Source: Chloroflexota bacterium
GTDB lineage: Bacteria > Chloroflexota > Anaerolineae > Promineifilales > Promineifilaceae
Length of the DNA: 7,849 nucleotides
Reading direction: 5' to 3'
NCBI GenBank assembly: GCA_024223125.1
Contig: JAAEOP010001267.1
Location: forward strand, 1 to 7,849
Below the pieces are notes generated by a model, which did not search any database, was not told where the DNA came from, and was given only the letters and a program-made list of their open reading frames with translations. This document shows positions 1-7,275 of the stretch, in pieces; positions within the stretch are counted from its first letter, which is position 1; every line of letters starts with the position of its first letter. Both the position numbers and the translations under genes were made by a program.

Positions 1-192
1 CAAGCCTATCATCAAGAGTCAGACCCCGCCACAAAGGGAGAAATAATCTATCTCGCGCTCAACCTGCTCTCTCCAGCGGGCGACGACTTATTGGCCGCGG
101 GCCTGAAGGACCCCGACCCTATTATTCGCATCAGGGCGCAACGCCTGGAGCAAGACCTGGCAGAAGAGCGGATTAAGCGGATTTATGTGTGA
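1..192 (+). CDS. C-terminal fragment of a probable HEAT-like helical-repeat protein (5' end outside window)
   Basis: An open frame enters at base 1 and ends at TGA 190-192, giving 63 C-terminal residues. The fragment is helical in character. One segment, DPDPIIRIRAQRLEQDL, has the look of a HEAT or PBS-lyase-type repeat helix pair: an Asp-Pro turn followed by an amphipathic helix rich in Arg, Leu and Glu. There is no signal peptide, membrane segment or catalytic motif in the visible part. Composition is GC-rich (40 of 60 bases at 61-120), like the cyclase gene at the far end of the window and unlike the restriction-modification genes between them, so this looks like native chromosomal sequence at the left edge of an inserted island. 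The full protein could carry any N-terminal domain, and HEAT-like is a weak call from one repeat unit. That the frame is coding is well supported by composition and codon pattern. Confidence 0.6.
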   Translation, partial: QAYHQESDPATKGEIIYLALNLLSPAGDDLLAAGLKDPDPIIRIRAQRLEQDLAEERIKRIYV

Positions 193-345
193 GGGGTGAG
201 AACTTGAGGTGTTAGCCATACATTGTGCTGTGCATGTAAGTGCTGTCATCCGCAAACTTCGGTTGTATTAAGTGATAACTTAGGCAATGGTGGCTGGCTT
301 GGCTCAAAATGTGATGAGTATCAAAGGAGTGGGGGTGTGCGAGAG

Positions 346-354
346 TGATATAAT
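346..354 (+). promoter_or_regulatory. Candidate extended -10 promoter for the restriction-modification operon
   Basis: TGATATAAT combines a TGn extension with a perfect TATAAT hexamer (349-354), the classic extended -10 element of the main housekeeping sigma factor. There is no good -35 hexamer at the usual distance (326-331 reads GGAGTG), which extended -10 promoters tolerate. Transcription would start near 361 and give a leader of about 180 bases before the start codon at 544. It is the best promoter match in this region. That it drives this operon is inference from position and orientation. Confidence 0.4.
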
Positions 355-358
355 TTGG

Positions 359-376
359 TATCCTGCTAAAAGGATA
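359..376. repeat. Perfect 6-base inverted repeat overlapping the predicted transcription start
   Basis: TATCCT (359-364) and AGGATA (371-376) are perfect inverted copies around a 6-base centre, GCTAAA. The palindrome begins 5 bases after the candidate -10 hexamer and spans the expected start of transcription. It could be an operator half-site pair or a short hairpin at the 5' end of the transcript. There is no T-run after it, so it is not a terminator. Arms this short also arise by chance. Confidence 0.35.
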
Positions 377-481
377 ATTCCGGCAACCATCCATCTCTTC
401 ATCACCAAACTCTACATTCTGTTGGGGCGTTCCAATTTTGCTCTATTCCATCACAGCATTGAAAACAGGATGATGGTTGAC

Positions 482-519
482 ATGGCGAATGGTTAACTGC
501 CCAATTCAGTAATGGCGAA
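482..519 (+). repeat. 8-base direct repeat ATGGCGAA, two copies 30 bases apart
   Basis: ATGGCGAA occurs at 482-489 and again at 512-519, with start points 30 bases apart (about three helical turns). The copies lie just upstream of the start codon at 544. The first abuts a TTGACA hexamer at 477-482, but no acceptable -10 hexamer follows that at 16-18 bases, so I do not call a promoter there. Spacing near a whole number of turns would suit tandem protein binding to one face of the DNA. Function is unknown and chance is possible. Confidence 0.3.
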
Positions 520-543
520 ATAAAAACTAAGCCTGGATTACTT

Positions 544-3500
544 ATGAACGATTTGATTGCCCGCTATGAACGGTATCGTCACGAATATATCAGTCATGAT
601 AGCTTGTATAGCGAAACTGACATCCGAGAAGATTTCATCAACCCATTCTTTGAACTGCTCGGGTGGGATGTTCGCAACGCGCGTAATTTATCGCGGCAAT
701 TCCGGGAAGTTGTCAGAGAAACCAGGGTCGTAATTAACGAGCAAACGAAACGACCAGATTATGAGTTCCGACTTGGTCCCGAGCGAAAATTTTACGTGGA
801 AGCCAAAAAGCCAAACGCTGATATTATCAATCTATCCGCGTCCGCATTTCAGACACGCCGATACGGATGGTCGGCAAATCTCAAAATCTCAATTTTGACC
901 AATTTTGAGTATCTCATCATTTACGACACCACGGCACAACCTTCGCCTGAGCATCCATCTTCACATTCCCGTTTATATAGCTTTCACTACACGGAGTATA
1001 TAACCCGGCTAGCAGAAATTCGGCGTTTAATCTCTCGTGAAGTTGTCTATTCAGGCGAGTTTGATGCACGTTTCTCCGCACAAACTAAAAATCGCCCCGA
1101 AGAAGCAGTTGATTTATTCTTTTTACAGCGTCTGAATTGGTGGCGGTTGCAACTGGCGCAGGACATTGTTGCAGAAAATCCCCATTCAAACCAACAAACA
1201 GTTAACGAATTAGTGGAGCGATTTATTCTACGAGTTTTGTTCTTGCGAATGTGTGAGGATCGGGGCATACAAACATATCAACAGTTACAACAAATTGCAG
1301 CCACAAATAGTTGGGACGCGTTTGTATCATTTCTGTCGGAAGCAGATCACAAGTTTGATTCGGGATTGTTTGATACGCGGCAAGACCCTCTTTGCACTAC
1401 AGGCAATCAACAAGTTCGTCTTAACAGCACAACTGTATCAGAAATCATTGACTCACTATATTTCCCTACCGCGCCCTATACTTTTGCCGTCTTTGAACCA
1501 GAATTTTTGGGGCAAGTCTACGATTATTTTCTGCACGAACGGATCGTTATTTCCGAAGGTACAACCCGATTACAACCCAAGCCGGAAAATGAAGGGCGTG
1601 ATATTGTTCCCACACCCCAACCGCTCATTCAGCGCATCGTCTATGATACCCTGACACCCGTCTTTACGTCGCTGAGTTTCGATGAGATTCTTGATAAAAA
1701 AATCATTGATCCGGCATGTGGATCGGGTGGGTTTTTAGTCGCGGCATTTGCTCATTTGATAGAAGCGGCGACAGATGCTTTTCTGTCTATTGGCGATCAA
1801 TCATCCATCTACCAAACTGCACATGGTTGGCAATTGACGTTTGAGAAAAAGCGGGCGCTACTAAATTCTGTTTATGGCGTGGATCGAGATTATTCAGCCG
1901 TTGAGGTTGCACGTTTTAGTTTGTTGGTTAAATTATTAGAAGATGAAATACCAGACTCGCTTCCTGCAACAAATGCCATTTTGCCCTCGTTGGAGGGTAA
2001 TATTGTCTATGGCGATTCATTAGTTGATGAACGTATTTATACCTATGATGATAATCCGCGTCTTATAGGTTCTCCGCTAACCTGGGGGGAAGATATTCCC
2101 GCTCAATTTGACTGCGTGATTGGCAATCCACCCTATTTAAAAACGGAACATATAAAGAATTTAGAGCCGGTTGAATACGACTTTTATAAACGTCGCGGGC
2201 ATTACAAAACGGCATACAAGCAGTTCGATAAATATTACCTTTTTCTGGAACGTATTGTGCAGCAAATGCTGAAACCAGACGGCGTTTGCGGTATGGTTGT
2301 TTCTCGAAAATTTTCCCATATCGAATCCGGTAAAAAGGTTCGCGCCCTTTTTTCTCGTGAGAGCCAGTTGACGCGCCTTGTTGATTTTGGGAATGCCCAA
2401 CTGTTTCAGGGGCGAACCACGTATAGCTGCTTGTTGTATTTCTCAAAATCGCGTCCCGATGCCCCGGAAGCTATTCCATTGCTTTATGAAAGAATTAACA
2501 CGCCTCAAGATTGGCTACAGCAATATCAACCAGATTCAACAATCATGCGTTTGCCGCGTCGCTATATTTCCGGTGAAAATGCGTGGATATTGCCTGGCAC
2601 GCCAGATGAATTGGATTTGTTACAGGCGATGTCGTCTAACACTGTTTTGTTAGGGGATGTGGCAGATGTGGTCAATGGCATACAGACCAGCCGCAACAGC
2701 GTTTATGTCATAACGGATTGGGAAGAGGATGGTGCTGCGGATACAATTTCTTTCATGCAACAAAACCGAAGATGGCAAGCAGAGAAATCAATCCTAAAAC
2801 CTTTTTACGAGGGTAATGTTGCTGAATTACGTTCCTTCTATCCGCTGCCTGCGACTGCTTTTGTCCTTTTTCCTTACGAAATTAATGTTGTGGATGGTCG
2901 TTTCACCACCACACTCATCTCCCCGCAGGCAATGCGAGCGAATTATCCTTTGGCGTATGCGTGGTTGCACCATAACCGTGACACATTAACGCGGCGGGAC
3001 ATCAGCCCCAAACCGTATCCTGTTGATGAATGGTACCGTTTTGGCCGTCAGCAAGCGTTAGCGGCTTTTGAGAACCGAGCGAAGATTATCGTGGGCGTAA
3101 ACAGCCTGGGGGATAAGTACGTTTACGATGAAACGAATACGCTGTTAGCGTCTGGTGGCACAGCTGGGGAGTGCGCAATTGCCGCATTTCGGAATGCAGA
3201 CAAGCAATCACCCTATAATCTCTACTTTCTTCACGCTTTGCTCAATCACAAGGTAGTTGAATTTTTCTGTCGCAAAAGAGGCAGCCCGTTTAGAGGAGGA
3301 TGGTTTGCACGAGGGACGGCCGTCTTAAAAGAAATCCCCATCCCAAACATAGATACGACAACTGATAATTCTCGTCATCAATCATACCAAGAGATTGTGG
3401 CTACCAATCAAAAACTGCACGCTGTTTGTCGCACATTGAACGCAACCACGTCAAATGTTGACCGCAGTCGGTTAGAACGGCAAAAGCGAACCATAAAGAA

Positions 3501-3573
3501 TAATCTGGACGCAATGATTAGCCAGCTTTATGATGTCGCGCATCTGATTGACCAAATTGAGTTGCCGGCATGA
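544..3573 (+). CDS. Type IIG restriction endonuclease/N6-adenine methyltransferase fusion, Eco57I-like
   Basis: This 1009-residue protein should bind an asymmetric DNA site, cut at a fixed distance and methylate adenine from S-adenosylmethionine. The N-terminal nuclease (about 1-165) shows a PD-(D/E)XK site: P71-D72, then E86-A-K88, and a downstream Q103/Y107-G-W109 element. A helical linker follows (R230-VLFLRMCEDRG-241). The methyltransferase (about 345-640) has a motif X-like VPTPQPLI (355-362), motif I DPACGSGGF (389-397) and catalytic motif IV NPPY (528-531). The remainder is a TaqI-C/Eco57I-type target-recognition region ending in LKEIPIP (928-934) and a helical tail. Length is close to that of Eco57I itself (about 1000 residues). 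The ATG at 544 is the only sensible start, because the frame has a stop at 478-480 and no ATG between; the Shine-Dalgarno is weak (TGGA, 534-537). The gene overlaps the next by 4 bases. All key residues are present, so it is probably active. Specificity cannot be predicted. Confidence 0.93.
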   Translation: MNDLIARYERYRHEYISHDSLYSETDIREDFINPFFELLGWDVRNARNLSRQFREVVRETRVVINEQTKRPDYEFRLGPERKFYVEAKKPNADIINLSASAFQTRRYGWSANLKISILTNFEYLIIYDTTAQPSPEHPSSHSRLYSFHYTEYITRLAEIRRLISREVVYSGEFDARFSAQTKNRPEEAVDLFFLQRLNWWRLQLAQDIVAENPHSNQQTVNELVERFILRVLFLRMCEDRGIQTYQQLQQIAATNSWDAFVSFLSEADHKFDSGLFDTRQDPLCTTGNQQVRLNSTTVSEIIDSLYFPTAPYTFAVFEPEFLGQVYDYFLHERIVISEGTTRLQPKPENEGRDIVPTPQPLIQRIVYDTLTPVFTSLSFDEILDKKIIDPACGSGGFLVAAFAHLIEAATDAFLSIGDQSSIYQTAHGWQLTFEKKRALLNSVYGVDRDYSAVEVARFSLLVKLLEDEIPDSLPATNAILPSLEGNIVYGDSLVDERIYTYDDNPRLIGSPLTWGEDIPAQFDCVIGNPPYLKTEHIKNLEPVEYDFYKRRGHYKTAYKQFDKYYLFLERIVQQMLKPDGVCGMVVSRKFSHIESGKKVRALFSRESQLTRLVDFGNAQLFQGRTTYSCLLYFSKSRPDAPEAIPLLYERINTPQDWLQQYQPDSTIMRLPRRYISGENAWILPGTPDELDLLQAMSSNTVLLGDVADVVNGIQTSRNSVYVITDWEEDGAADTISFMQQNRRWQAEKSILKPFYEGNVAELRSFYPLPATAFVLFPYEINVVDGRFTTTLISPQAMRANYPLAYAWLHHNRDTLTRRDISPKPYPVDEWYRFGRQQALAAFENRAKIIVGVNSLGDKYVYDETNTLLASGGTAGECAIAAFRNADKQSPYNLYFLHALLNHKVVEFFCRKRGSPFRGGWFARGTAVLKEIPIPNIDTTTDNSRHQSYQEIVATNQKLHAVCRTLNATTSNVDRSRLERQKRTIKNNLDAMISQLYDVAHLIDQIELPA
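3570..3573 (+). promoter_or_regulatory. ATGA stop/start overlap coupling the two restriction-modification genes
   Basis: The TGA of the fusion enzyme (3571-3573) overlaps the ATG of the companion methyltransferase (3570-3572). There is little Shine-Dalgarno sequence before this ATG, so translation of the second gene probably depends on ribosomes finishing the first. This would hold the two proteins in a fixed ratio. Confidence 0.75.
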
Positions 3574-5288
3574 ACTTCAAATCCCAGGAAAGTGCTAAAA
3601 AATTACGTGGTGGGTATTATACGCCCCCACCTATCGCTGATTTTTTAAGCCGTTGGGCGTTGGCGCATCATCCCCAACGAGTTTTAGAACCAAGCTGTGG
3701 CGACGGTCGTTTCCTGCACGCCTTGTCCAAACAAATCAACGCTGGCAACAGACTTGCTCCCGCTTTTGTAGATGCTGTGGAACTCATTCCACAAGAAGCA
3801 GAAAGAGCCAGCCACTCTAGCAGCGCATTACGACAGTTATCCACCGAAGTAGATATCATCAACGATGATTTTTTCAATTGGATAGAAACTGCAAATGGAA
3901 ACAGTTGGGATGCAATTATTGGCAACCCGCCCTACATTCGGTATCAATACTTTGAAGCGGCACAGCGGGATAAAGCCAAACGCATTTTTGAACGCGCCAA
4001 TGTCCCTTTTTCCAAACGCACAAACGCCTGGGTTCCCTTTGTCATTGCCAGTGTGATGCATCTGGCGCCAAACGGCCGTTTAGCCATGGTCATCCCCGCT
4101 GAAATTCTCCACGTTCAACATGCAAACGGGTTGCGTTTATTGCTAGAGCAAGAAATGATTTCAGTCACGCTTATCCATTTCCGCCAGATCGTTTTTCGCG
4201 AGACTTTGCAAGGCGTGGTCTTGTTGCTGGCAGAAAAACGGGATACGCAAGCGTTTCGACCACTTATCTACAACAACACCCCACAACTGAGTTTGTTCAA
4301 CATTGCTCCTCAACAACATGCTGATTTGCAGATTGTTGACCTGGACAGTCTGGAAGATTTGCAAACGCTGGATCTTTCCACTATCCCACGCCATGTTGCA
4401 TTGCCGGATTGGAACGGAAACTGGATGTTGGCATTGCTTAACGACAATGAATTGCAGTTATTAAATCGCTTGCAAGGAAACGAGCAAATTCAGGTATTTG
4501 AATCTATCGCCGATGCCCAAATCGGCATTGTAACTGGTGCAAACAAGTTTTTCGCAGTGAATGATACCATCTTGAACCGTTATCAATTAGAAGCAATATC
4601 TTCTCCCATGTTGGCAAAAAGCAATTTGATACAAGGCATCCTCTACACGGCTGCCGATCATGAAGCCAATAGATTAGCGGGTAGAAATGTCCATTTCTTG
4701 AAATTTCCAGATGTTCCAGTGACAGAATTACCACCCAATATGGTCGACTACATTCATTCGGGCGAATTACAAAACCTCCATACTCGTTATAAATGCCGCA
4801 TTCGCGCACCTTGGTATGTGGTTCCGTATGTTTGGGTATCTGAAATTGCCCTATTGAAACGGTGCCATCATTTTCCAAAATTGGCGCTAAACAAATTGGG
4901 GGCGTACTCAACAGATACAGCGTATCGTGTCACAATGAAACCCGCCTACAAAGAGCGAGCCAAAGATTTGGTTTTTTCCTTCTTGAATTCGTTGACTTTT
5001 TTATATGCGGAATTACTGGGTAGGCATTATGGTGGGGGTGTTTTGGAACTGGTTCCTAGCGAAATAGAGAATTTACGGATTCCACTCATCTCTGTAAGCG
5101 ATGAACAATTTGCCAAAGTGGATGCAATAATCCGCAATGGAGTAGATTTGGACACATTGCTGGACTATACCGATACAATCATATTAAGGGATGCAATTGG
5201 GTTGGCAAAAGAAGAAATAGAACAGATCAGAAAAGCACATAAGAAATTGATGTTACGTAGATTAAGAGTCAGACACCATGAATCATGA
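3570..5288 (+). CDS. Companion N6-adenine DNA methyltransferase of the type IIG system (M.Eco57I-like)
   Basis: This 572-residue protein should transfer a methyl group from S-adenosylmethionine to adenine within the target of the restriction enzyme encoded just upstream. Motif X is GGYYTP (14-19), motif I is EPSCGDGRF (40-48) and catalytic motif IV is NPPY (119-122), followed by IRYQYF. The C-terminal half is a target-recognition region, with an Eco57I-methylase signature HYGGGVLEL (starting at 486) near its end. The first motif lies only 13 residues from the start, so there is no room for a nuclease domain. Size is close to M.Eco57I (about 544 residues). In that system the fused enzyme modifies one strand and the companion protects the site fully; a similar split of labour is inferred here. 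The start ATG lies inside the stop of the upstream gene, and motif X follows at the usual short distance. It has the same low-GC composition as its partner. DISARM or BREX methylases share this fold, but no genes of those systems are present. Confidence 0.92.
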   Translation: MNFKSQESAKKLRGGYYTPPPIADFLSRWALAHHPQRVLEPSCGDGRFLHALSKQINAGNRLAPAFVDAVELIPQEAERASHSSSALRQLSTEVDIINDDFFNWIETANGNSWDAIIGNPPYIRYQYFEAAQRDKAKRIFERANVPFSKRTNAWVPFVIASVMHLAPNGRLAMVIPAEILHVQHANGLRLLLEQEMISVTLIHFRQIVFRETLQGVVLLLAEKRDTQAFRPLIYNNTPQLSLFNIAPQQHADLQIVDLDSLEDLQTLDLSTIPRHVALPDWNGNWMLALLNDNELQLLNRLQGNEQIQVFESIADAQIGIVTGANKFFAVNDTILNRYQLEAISSPMLAKSNLIQGILYTAADHEANRLAGRNVHFLKFPDVPVTELPPNMVDYIHSGELQNLHTRYKCRIRAPWYVVPYVWVSEIALLKRCHHFPKLALNKLGAYSTDTAYRVTMKPAYKERAKDLVFSFLNSLTFLYAELLGRHYGGGVLELVPSEIENLRIPLISVSDEQFAKVDAIIRNGVDLDTLLDYTDTIILRDAIGLAKEEIEQIRKAHKKLMLRRLRVRHHES

Positions 5289-5388
5289 TTAATAGCTTGG
5301 AATGTCAGTTGGCAATGAACCAGCCAAGGCAGATGTTGTTTTGGAAGTTTGTCACCCACCTGCTCGACAAGTAGAGAAAGTGCTACCA
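5289..5388. other. Gap between the methyltransferase and the cyclase gene; right edge of the low-GC block
   Basis: These 100 bases contain no recognisable gene. The cyclase frame can be extended back through them to an ATG at 5302, but the residues gained resemble nothing in the family and composition is still intermediate (29 of 60 at 5341-5400). A weak inverted repeat, TTGGC/GCCAA (5309-5313 and 5323-5327, 9-base loop), has no T-run directly after it and is not a convincing terminator. Read-through from the restriction-modification operon into the cyclase gene is therefore possible. Confidence 0.5.
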
Positions 5389-7275
5389 ATGAACTGTCCC
5401 CGCTGCCAAACCAAAAACCCCGCCGCCGCCCGGTTCTGCCTGAACTGCGGTCAGGCGCTGACCCTAAATTGCCCAAGCTGCCAGACCGAACTGCCGCCCG
5501 GCGCGCGTTTCTGCATGCACTGCGGCCAGCCGGTCATCGTGTGTACCCCAGCCGACGAAACCCGCCTGACCCGCCTCGTGGCCGCGGCCCCCAACCCGCT
5601 CGCCAACAAAGTGCGCGCCGCCGTTCATTTATTGGGGGAACGCCGGATGGTAACTGCCCTATTCGTCGACGTGGTTGGCTCCACCGCCCTGTCCGACCAA
5701 GTGGACCTCGAAACATGGGCGGCGGTCATGAACGGCGCGTTCGACCGCATGGCCCCCCACATCTACCGCTACGAAGGCACCATCGCCCGCTTGCTGGGCG
5801 ACTCGCTGCTCGCCTTCTATGGCGCGCCCGTAGCGCACGAAGACGACCCCATCCGAGCCGTGCGCACCGCCCTCGCCCTGATCGCCACCAGCCAAGAATA
5901 CGCCGAAGAAATCCGCCAGGAGTACGGTCTTGCGTTCGCCATCCGCGTCACCATCAACACCGGTCAAGTCATCGTTGGCGCGGTCCAAGACGATCTTAAA
6001 TACGAATACACCGCCACAGGAGGCGCAGTCAACCTCGTCTCCCGCATCAAATTTGCCGCCCAACCGATGACCGTATTAGTCTCCGAAAACACCTACCCCT
6101 TCATTGACCCCGTCTTTGAAAGCGCCGTACTGGAACCAATCGCCATCAAAGGGCTTGCCGAACCGATACACGTATACCAGATACGCGGCCCCAGAGCCAA
6201 ACCAGGCCAGTTGCGGGGGTTGGCCGGATTGCAAAGCCCAATGGTGGGGCGCGACCCCGAACTGACCGCGCTGACCCAACTCTGCGATACTGTGCGGGCT
6301 GGCGTGGGGCGCGCGGCATTAATCGTTGGCGAGCCGGGCCTGGGCAAGACTCGGCTAATCGCCGAGTGGAAAGCTGCCGCAAGCGCCCCCCCGCACAAAC
6401 CCCCGCAGTGGTTCGAGGGACGCTGCCTATCTTACGGACAAGGGCTGGCCTATCACCTGCTGATCGACCTCCTGCGCTCCATCATCCGCACCCCCGAAGC
6501 AGCCGGCGAGCCTAAAACCCGCGCGGCCCTGCGCACCCTCACCGAAGACCTGTTCGGCGACTCCGCACTGGAAACCTACCCCTACCTGGGACATCTGCTC
6601 TCGCTCAACCTGACCGGTGCGGCGCTCAAACGAGTGCAATTGCTTGACCCGCAAGCGCTACGCACCCAATACCAAAAAGCTGTCCAACGCCTGCTGCTGG
6701 CGCTCGCCGCGCGCCGCCCGATGGTCTTAGTGCTTGAAGACCTGCACTGGGCCGACCCCTCCTCAACCGGATTGCTGATTAAATTGCTCCCACTGGCCTC
6801 CGCCGCGCCCATCCTATTCTGCCTGGTATCCCGCCCTGAGCGCGACACTCCAGGCTGGAAACTCGTAACTACCGCACGGGAAATTACAGGAGGGAGCCTG
6901 ACAGAATTGACCCTAAACGCCCTTTCTAACACCGACAGCCGGAAACTGGTCGCCAACCTGCTCAAGATCGAAGCGCTGCCGGGCCGGGTGCGGAAAACCA
7001 TCCTCAAAAAATCCGAGGGCAACCCTTTCTTTGTGGAAGAAGTAATCCGCATGTTGATCGACCAGGGCGCCATCGTCCAACAAAATGGCGATTGGGTTGC
7101 CGGGAAGGAGATCGAAAACGTGGACATTCCCGATAATTTACAAGGCTTACTGCTGGCGCGCATCGACCGCCTGCCCGAAGATGTCAAACACACCCTGCGG
7201 GTGGCAGCGGTCATTGGACGCCAGTTCCCGGTACAGGTATTGGCCCGGGTATTGGGAGAAGAGGAGACAAGATGA
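5389..7275 (+). CDS. Double zinc-ribbon, class III nucleotide cyclase and AAA/STAND-type ATPase protein (N-terminal part of a split gene)
   Basis: From ATG 5389 this gives 628 residues. Two zinc ribbons open the protein: C3/C6/C17/C20 and C28/C31/C42/C45. A class III adenylate/guanylate cyclase domain follows (about 85-270), with metal aspartates D94 (FVDVVGST) and D138 (LLGDSLLAF), plus transition-state residues N215 and R219. A signalling ATPase of the AAA_16/STAND type comes next, with Walker A GEPGLGKT (314-321) and Walker B LVLEDLHWAD (447-456). The role inferred is a cytoplasmic signalling ATPase tied to cyclic nucleotide synthesis; its ligand is unknown. I prefer 5389 over ATG 5302 because the MNCPRC start fits the ribbon, the GC rise begins there, and GAGAAAG (5374-5380) lies 8 bases upstream. 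Relatives usually continue into a helical TPR region in one chain; here a TGA stops the frame at 7273-7275 and the continuation lies in another frame. Codon use is GC-rich, unlike the preceding two genes. Confidence 0.88.
   Translation: MNCPRCQTKNPAAARFCLNCGQALTLNCPSCQTELPPGARFCMHCGQPVIVCTPADETRLTRLVAAAPNPLANKVRAAVHLLGERRMVTALFVDVVGSTALSDQVDLETWAAVMNGAFDRMAPHIYRYEGTIARLLGDSLLAFYGAPVAHEDDPIRAVRTALALIATSQEYAEEIRQEYGLAFAIRVTINTGQVIVGAVQDDLKYEYTATGGAVNLVSRIKFAAQPMTVLVSENTYPFIDPVFESAVLEPIAIKGLAEPIHVYQIRGPRAKPGQLRGLAGLQSPMVGRDPELTALTQLCDTVRAGVGRAALIVGEPGLGKTRLIAEWKAAASAPPHKPPQWFEGRCLSYGQGLAYHLLIDLLRSIIRTPEAAGEPKTRAALRTLTEDLFGDSALETYPYLGHLLSLNLTGAALKRVQLLDPQALRTQYQKAVQRLLLALAARRPMVLVLEDLHWADPSSTGLLIKLLPLASAAPILFCLVSRPERDTPGWKLVTTAREITGGSLTELTLNALSNTDSRKLVANLLKIEALPGRVRKTILKKSEGNPFFVEEVIRMLIDQGAIVQQNGDWVAGKEIENVDIPDNLQGLLLARIDRLPEDVKHTLRVAAVIGRQFPVQVLARVLGEEETR
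7261..7266 (+). promoter_or_regulatory. Shine-Dalgarno-like GAGGAG before the internal ATG at 7272
   Basis: GAGGAG lies 5 bases before ATG 7272, which overlaps the TGA of the upstream frame (ATGA, 7272-7275). It is the strongest ribosome-binding-site match I see in the window. It supports real reinitiation on the downstream frame, although the same bases also encode Glu-Glu of the upstream frame and could be a coincidence of coding. Confidence 0.45.

Larger units (their letters stand above)
193..543. other. Low-GC leader region without a convincing gene
   Basis: This stretch of 351 bases separates the upstream fragment from the restriction gene. Composition falls to about 42-43 percent G+C immediately after the upstream stop codon (26 of 60 at 181-240, 25 of 60 at 361-420), matching the restriction-modification genes rather than the flanks. 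I see an extended -10 promoter candidate, a small palindrome and a short direct repeat, listed separately. A heptamer GTGCTGT also occurs twice at 225-231 and 240-246. The short open frames on both strands lack ribosome binding sites and recognisable domains. No terminator with a T-run is visible after the upstream gene, and no controller-protein gene, tRNA or insertion-sequence end is visible. Confidence 0.6.

Noticed and set aside
212..394. A 60-codon open frame on the minus strand in the leader region
   Set aside because: No ribosome binding site or family resemblance, and it overlaps the promoter candidate of the opposite strand.
384..479. Distant inverted repeat CAACCAT (384-390) / ATGGTTG (473-479)
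   Set aside because: Seven bases separated by 82 bases is easily chance, and no supporting structure lies between the arms.
287..496. A 69-codon open frame on the plus strand in the leader region
   Set aside because: No ribosome binding site, no recognisable domain, and the candidate promoter lies inside it. It looks like a chance open frame in low-GC sequence.
544..5288. Membership of a BREX or DISARM system because of the large Eco57I-like methylase
   Set aside because: The fusion carries its own nuclease motif and no BREX or DISARM partner genes (ATPase, phosphatase, helicase) are in the window. The following ATPase is a cyclase-linked signalling protein of different composition.
5309..5327. 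Possible terminator hairpin TTGGC/GCCAA after the methyltransferase
   Set aside because: The stem is only 5 pairs with a 9-base loop and no T-run directly follows.
238..5384. AAGTGCT at both edges of the low-GC block (238-244 and 5378-5384) as a target-site duplication
   Set aside because: A shared 7-mer between two regions of about 100 bases is close to chance expectation, and the copies are not exactly at the composition edges.
5302..5388. An upstream in-frame ATG at 5302 extending the cyclase protein by 29 residues
   Set aside because: The extra residues do not resemble the family, composition there is still low in GC, and the zinc ribbon begins naturally at MNCPRC from ATG 5389 with a purine-rich site 8 bases before it.
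5349..5999. A long 216-codon plus-strand frame rich in Arg and Pro
   Set aside because: It lies in the wrong frame over the zinc ribbon and cyclase domains; long Arg/Pro-rich open frames are typical shadows of GC-rich genes.
6582..7214. A 210-codon minus-strand frame
   Set aside because: It is antisense to the ATPase domain, which has clear Walker motifs on the plus strand. Its Ser/Arg-rich translation has no family resemblance.
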